Shown piece after piece: positions 63,843 through 64,000 of a stretch of 64,000 nt of DNA. Under the pieces are notes generated by a model. It worked only from the letters and a program-made list of their open reading frames with translations, had not been told where the DNA came from and did not search any database. The stretch covers positions 5,642,001-5,706,000 of the forward strand of contig CP036279.1 of NCBI GenBank assembly GCA_007748055.1. Direction: 5' to 3'. How positions within the stretch are numbered: position 1 is the first letter of the stretch; every line of letters starts with the position of its first letter. The position numbers and the translations under genes were made by a program. The DNA is from Kolteria novifilia (GTDB lineage Bacteria; Planctomycetota; Planctomycetia; Kolteriales; Kolteriaceae).

Positions 63843-64000
63843 TCAGAGCGTGGAGGAGTGGCAAGACTCGATCAGCCAGTGATCGACGTCCCGAAGCATC
63901 GAGGGCTGTAAGCGGTGCCCCGCCCCATAGGTTCGCAGCGTCACGTCGAGCCCGGCGGTGTAGAGGAGCCGGTAGGCGTCGGCGGCGTGCTGAACCGGAA
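63843..64000 (-). CDS. Alpha/beta-hydrolase, C-terminal fragment (cut by window edge)
   Basis: 52 codons of an open frame run in from the right edge: HAADAYRLLYTAGLDVTLRT, then YGAGHRLQPSMLRDVDHWLI. The Tyr-x-x-Gly-His with the catalytic His, followed by a final helix and W-L, is the end of a serine hydrolase of the phospholipase/carboxylesterase or dienelactone-hydrolase type. The frame ends with TGA at 63843. The substrate cannot be told. Confidence 0.75.
   Translation of the reverse strand, partial: PVQHAADAYRLLYTAGLDVTLRTYGAGHRLQPSMLRDVDHWLIESCHSSTL

Overview
The window looks like a piece of a GC-rich Planctomycetota chromosome. Evidence: a prepilin-like DUF1559 protein, two Cys-type sulfatases, a planctomycete-style Ser/Thr kinase, Tat- or lipoprotein-exported proteins of planctomycete type, flagellar genes spread over several loci, and many palindromic intergenic repeats. 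I do not name a genus. Both edges cut genes: fabH on the left and an alpha/beta-hydrolase on the right.

Layout. 0-10 kb, minus strand: fabH (partial), hemH-hemE (overlapping), hpt-RluD-type pseudouridine synthase (overlapping), a Ser/Thr kinase with a degenerate receiver domain, a DUF2203 protein, a large uncharacterised protein and an SDR oxidoreductase. 10.5-15 kb: a two-gene unit made of an ABC/OLD-like AAA ATPase and a TOPRIM-like protein. The ATPase is cut by a complete IS66-family element (11278-14217) with 22-bp inverted repeats and an 8-bp target duplication. 15-18.4 kb: two tandem secreted SGNH-hydrolase paralogues, a TIM-barrel isomerase/epimerase and a small conserved-looking protein. 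18.5-29.7 kb, minus strand: OmpA-like lipoprotein, acidic HTH/membrane protein, HEAT lipoprotein, FliA/WhiG sigma factor, flhF, flhA and a STAS protein. 29.8-32.2 kb: gmd and a calpain-like protease. 32.3-40.7 kb: a XylR-family regulator divergent from a sugar/sugar-acid catabolic run (aldo/keto reductase, exported hydroxypyruvate-isomerase-like protein, Zn-dehydrogenase, TIM-barrel isomerase, UxaE-like epimerase, RbsD/FucU mutarotase, fuconolactonase-like amidohydrolase). 40.8-42.1 kb: a nested tandem-repeat array. 42.2-46.9 kb: two sulfatases and a DUF1559 protein. 47-50.3 kb: nucleotide-sugar genes (two epimerases and a DegT aminotransferase). 50.3-51.4 kb: two more repeat arrays. 51.4-57.5 kb: NrnA-like phosphoesterase, MtaB, a coiled-coil protein and thrS. 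57.6-63.2 kb, minus strand: fliN, fliO, fliP, fliQ, a 33-bp repeat array, fliR and flhB.

How it fits together. The flagellar export apparatus (FlhA, FlhB, FliO, FliP, FliQ, FliR), a C-ring protein (FliN), a placement GTPase (FlhF) and a flagellar-type sigma factor are all present and appear intact. The 33-40 kb run fits inducible oxidation of deoxy-sugars or hexuronates, and the neighbouring sulfatases suggest a sulfated polysaccharide source. The most novel-looking items are the ATPase/TOPRIM-like pair caught after IS66 inactivation, the family of 33-bp-period palindromic arrays (one sits inside fliQ-fliR), and the acidic HTH protein with a C-terminal membrane anchor.
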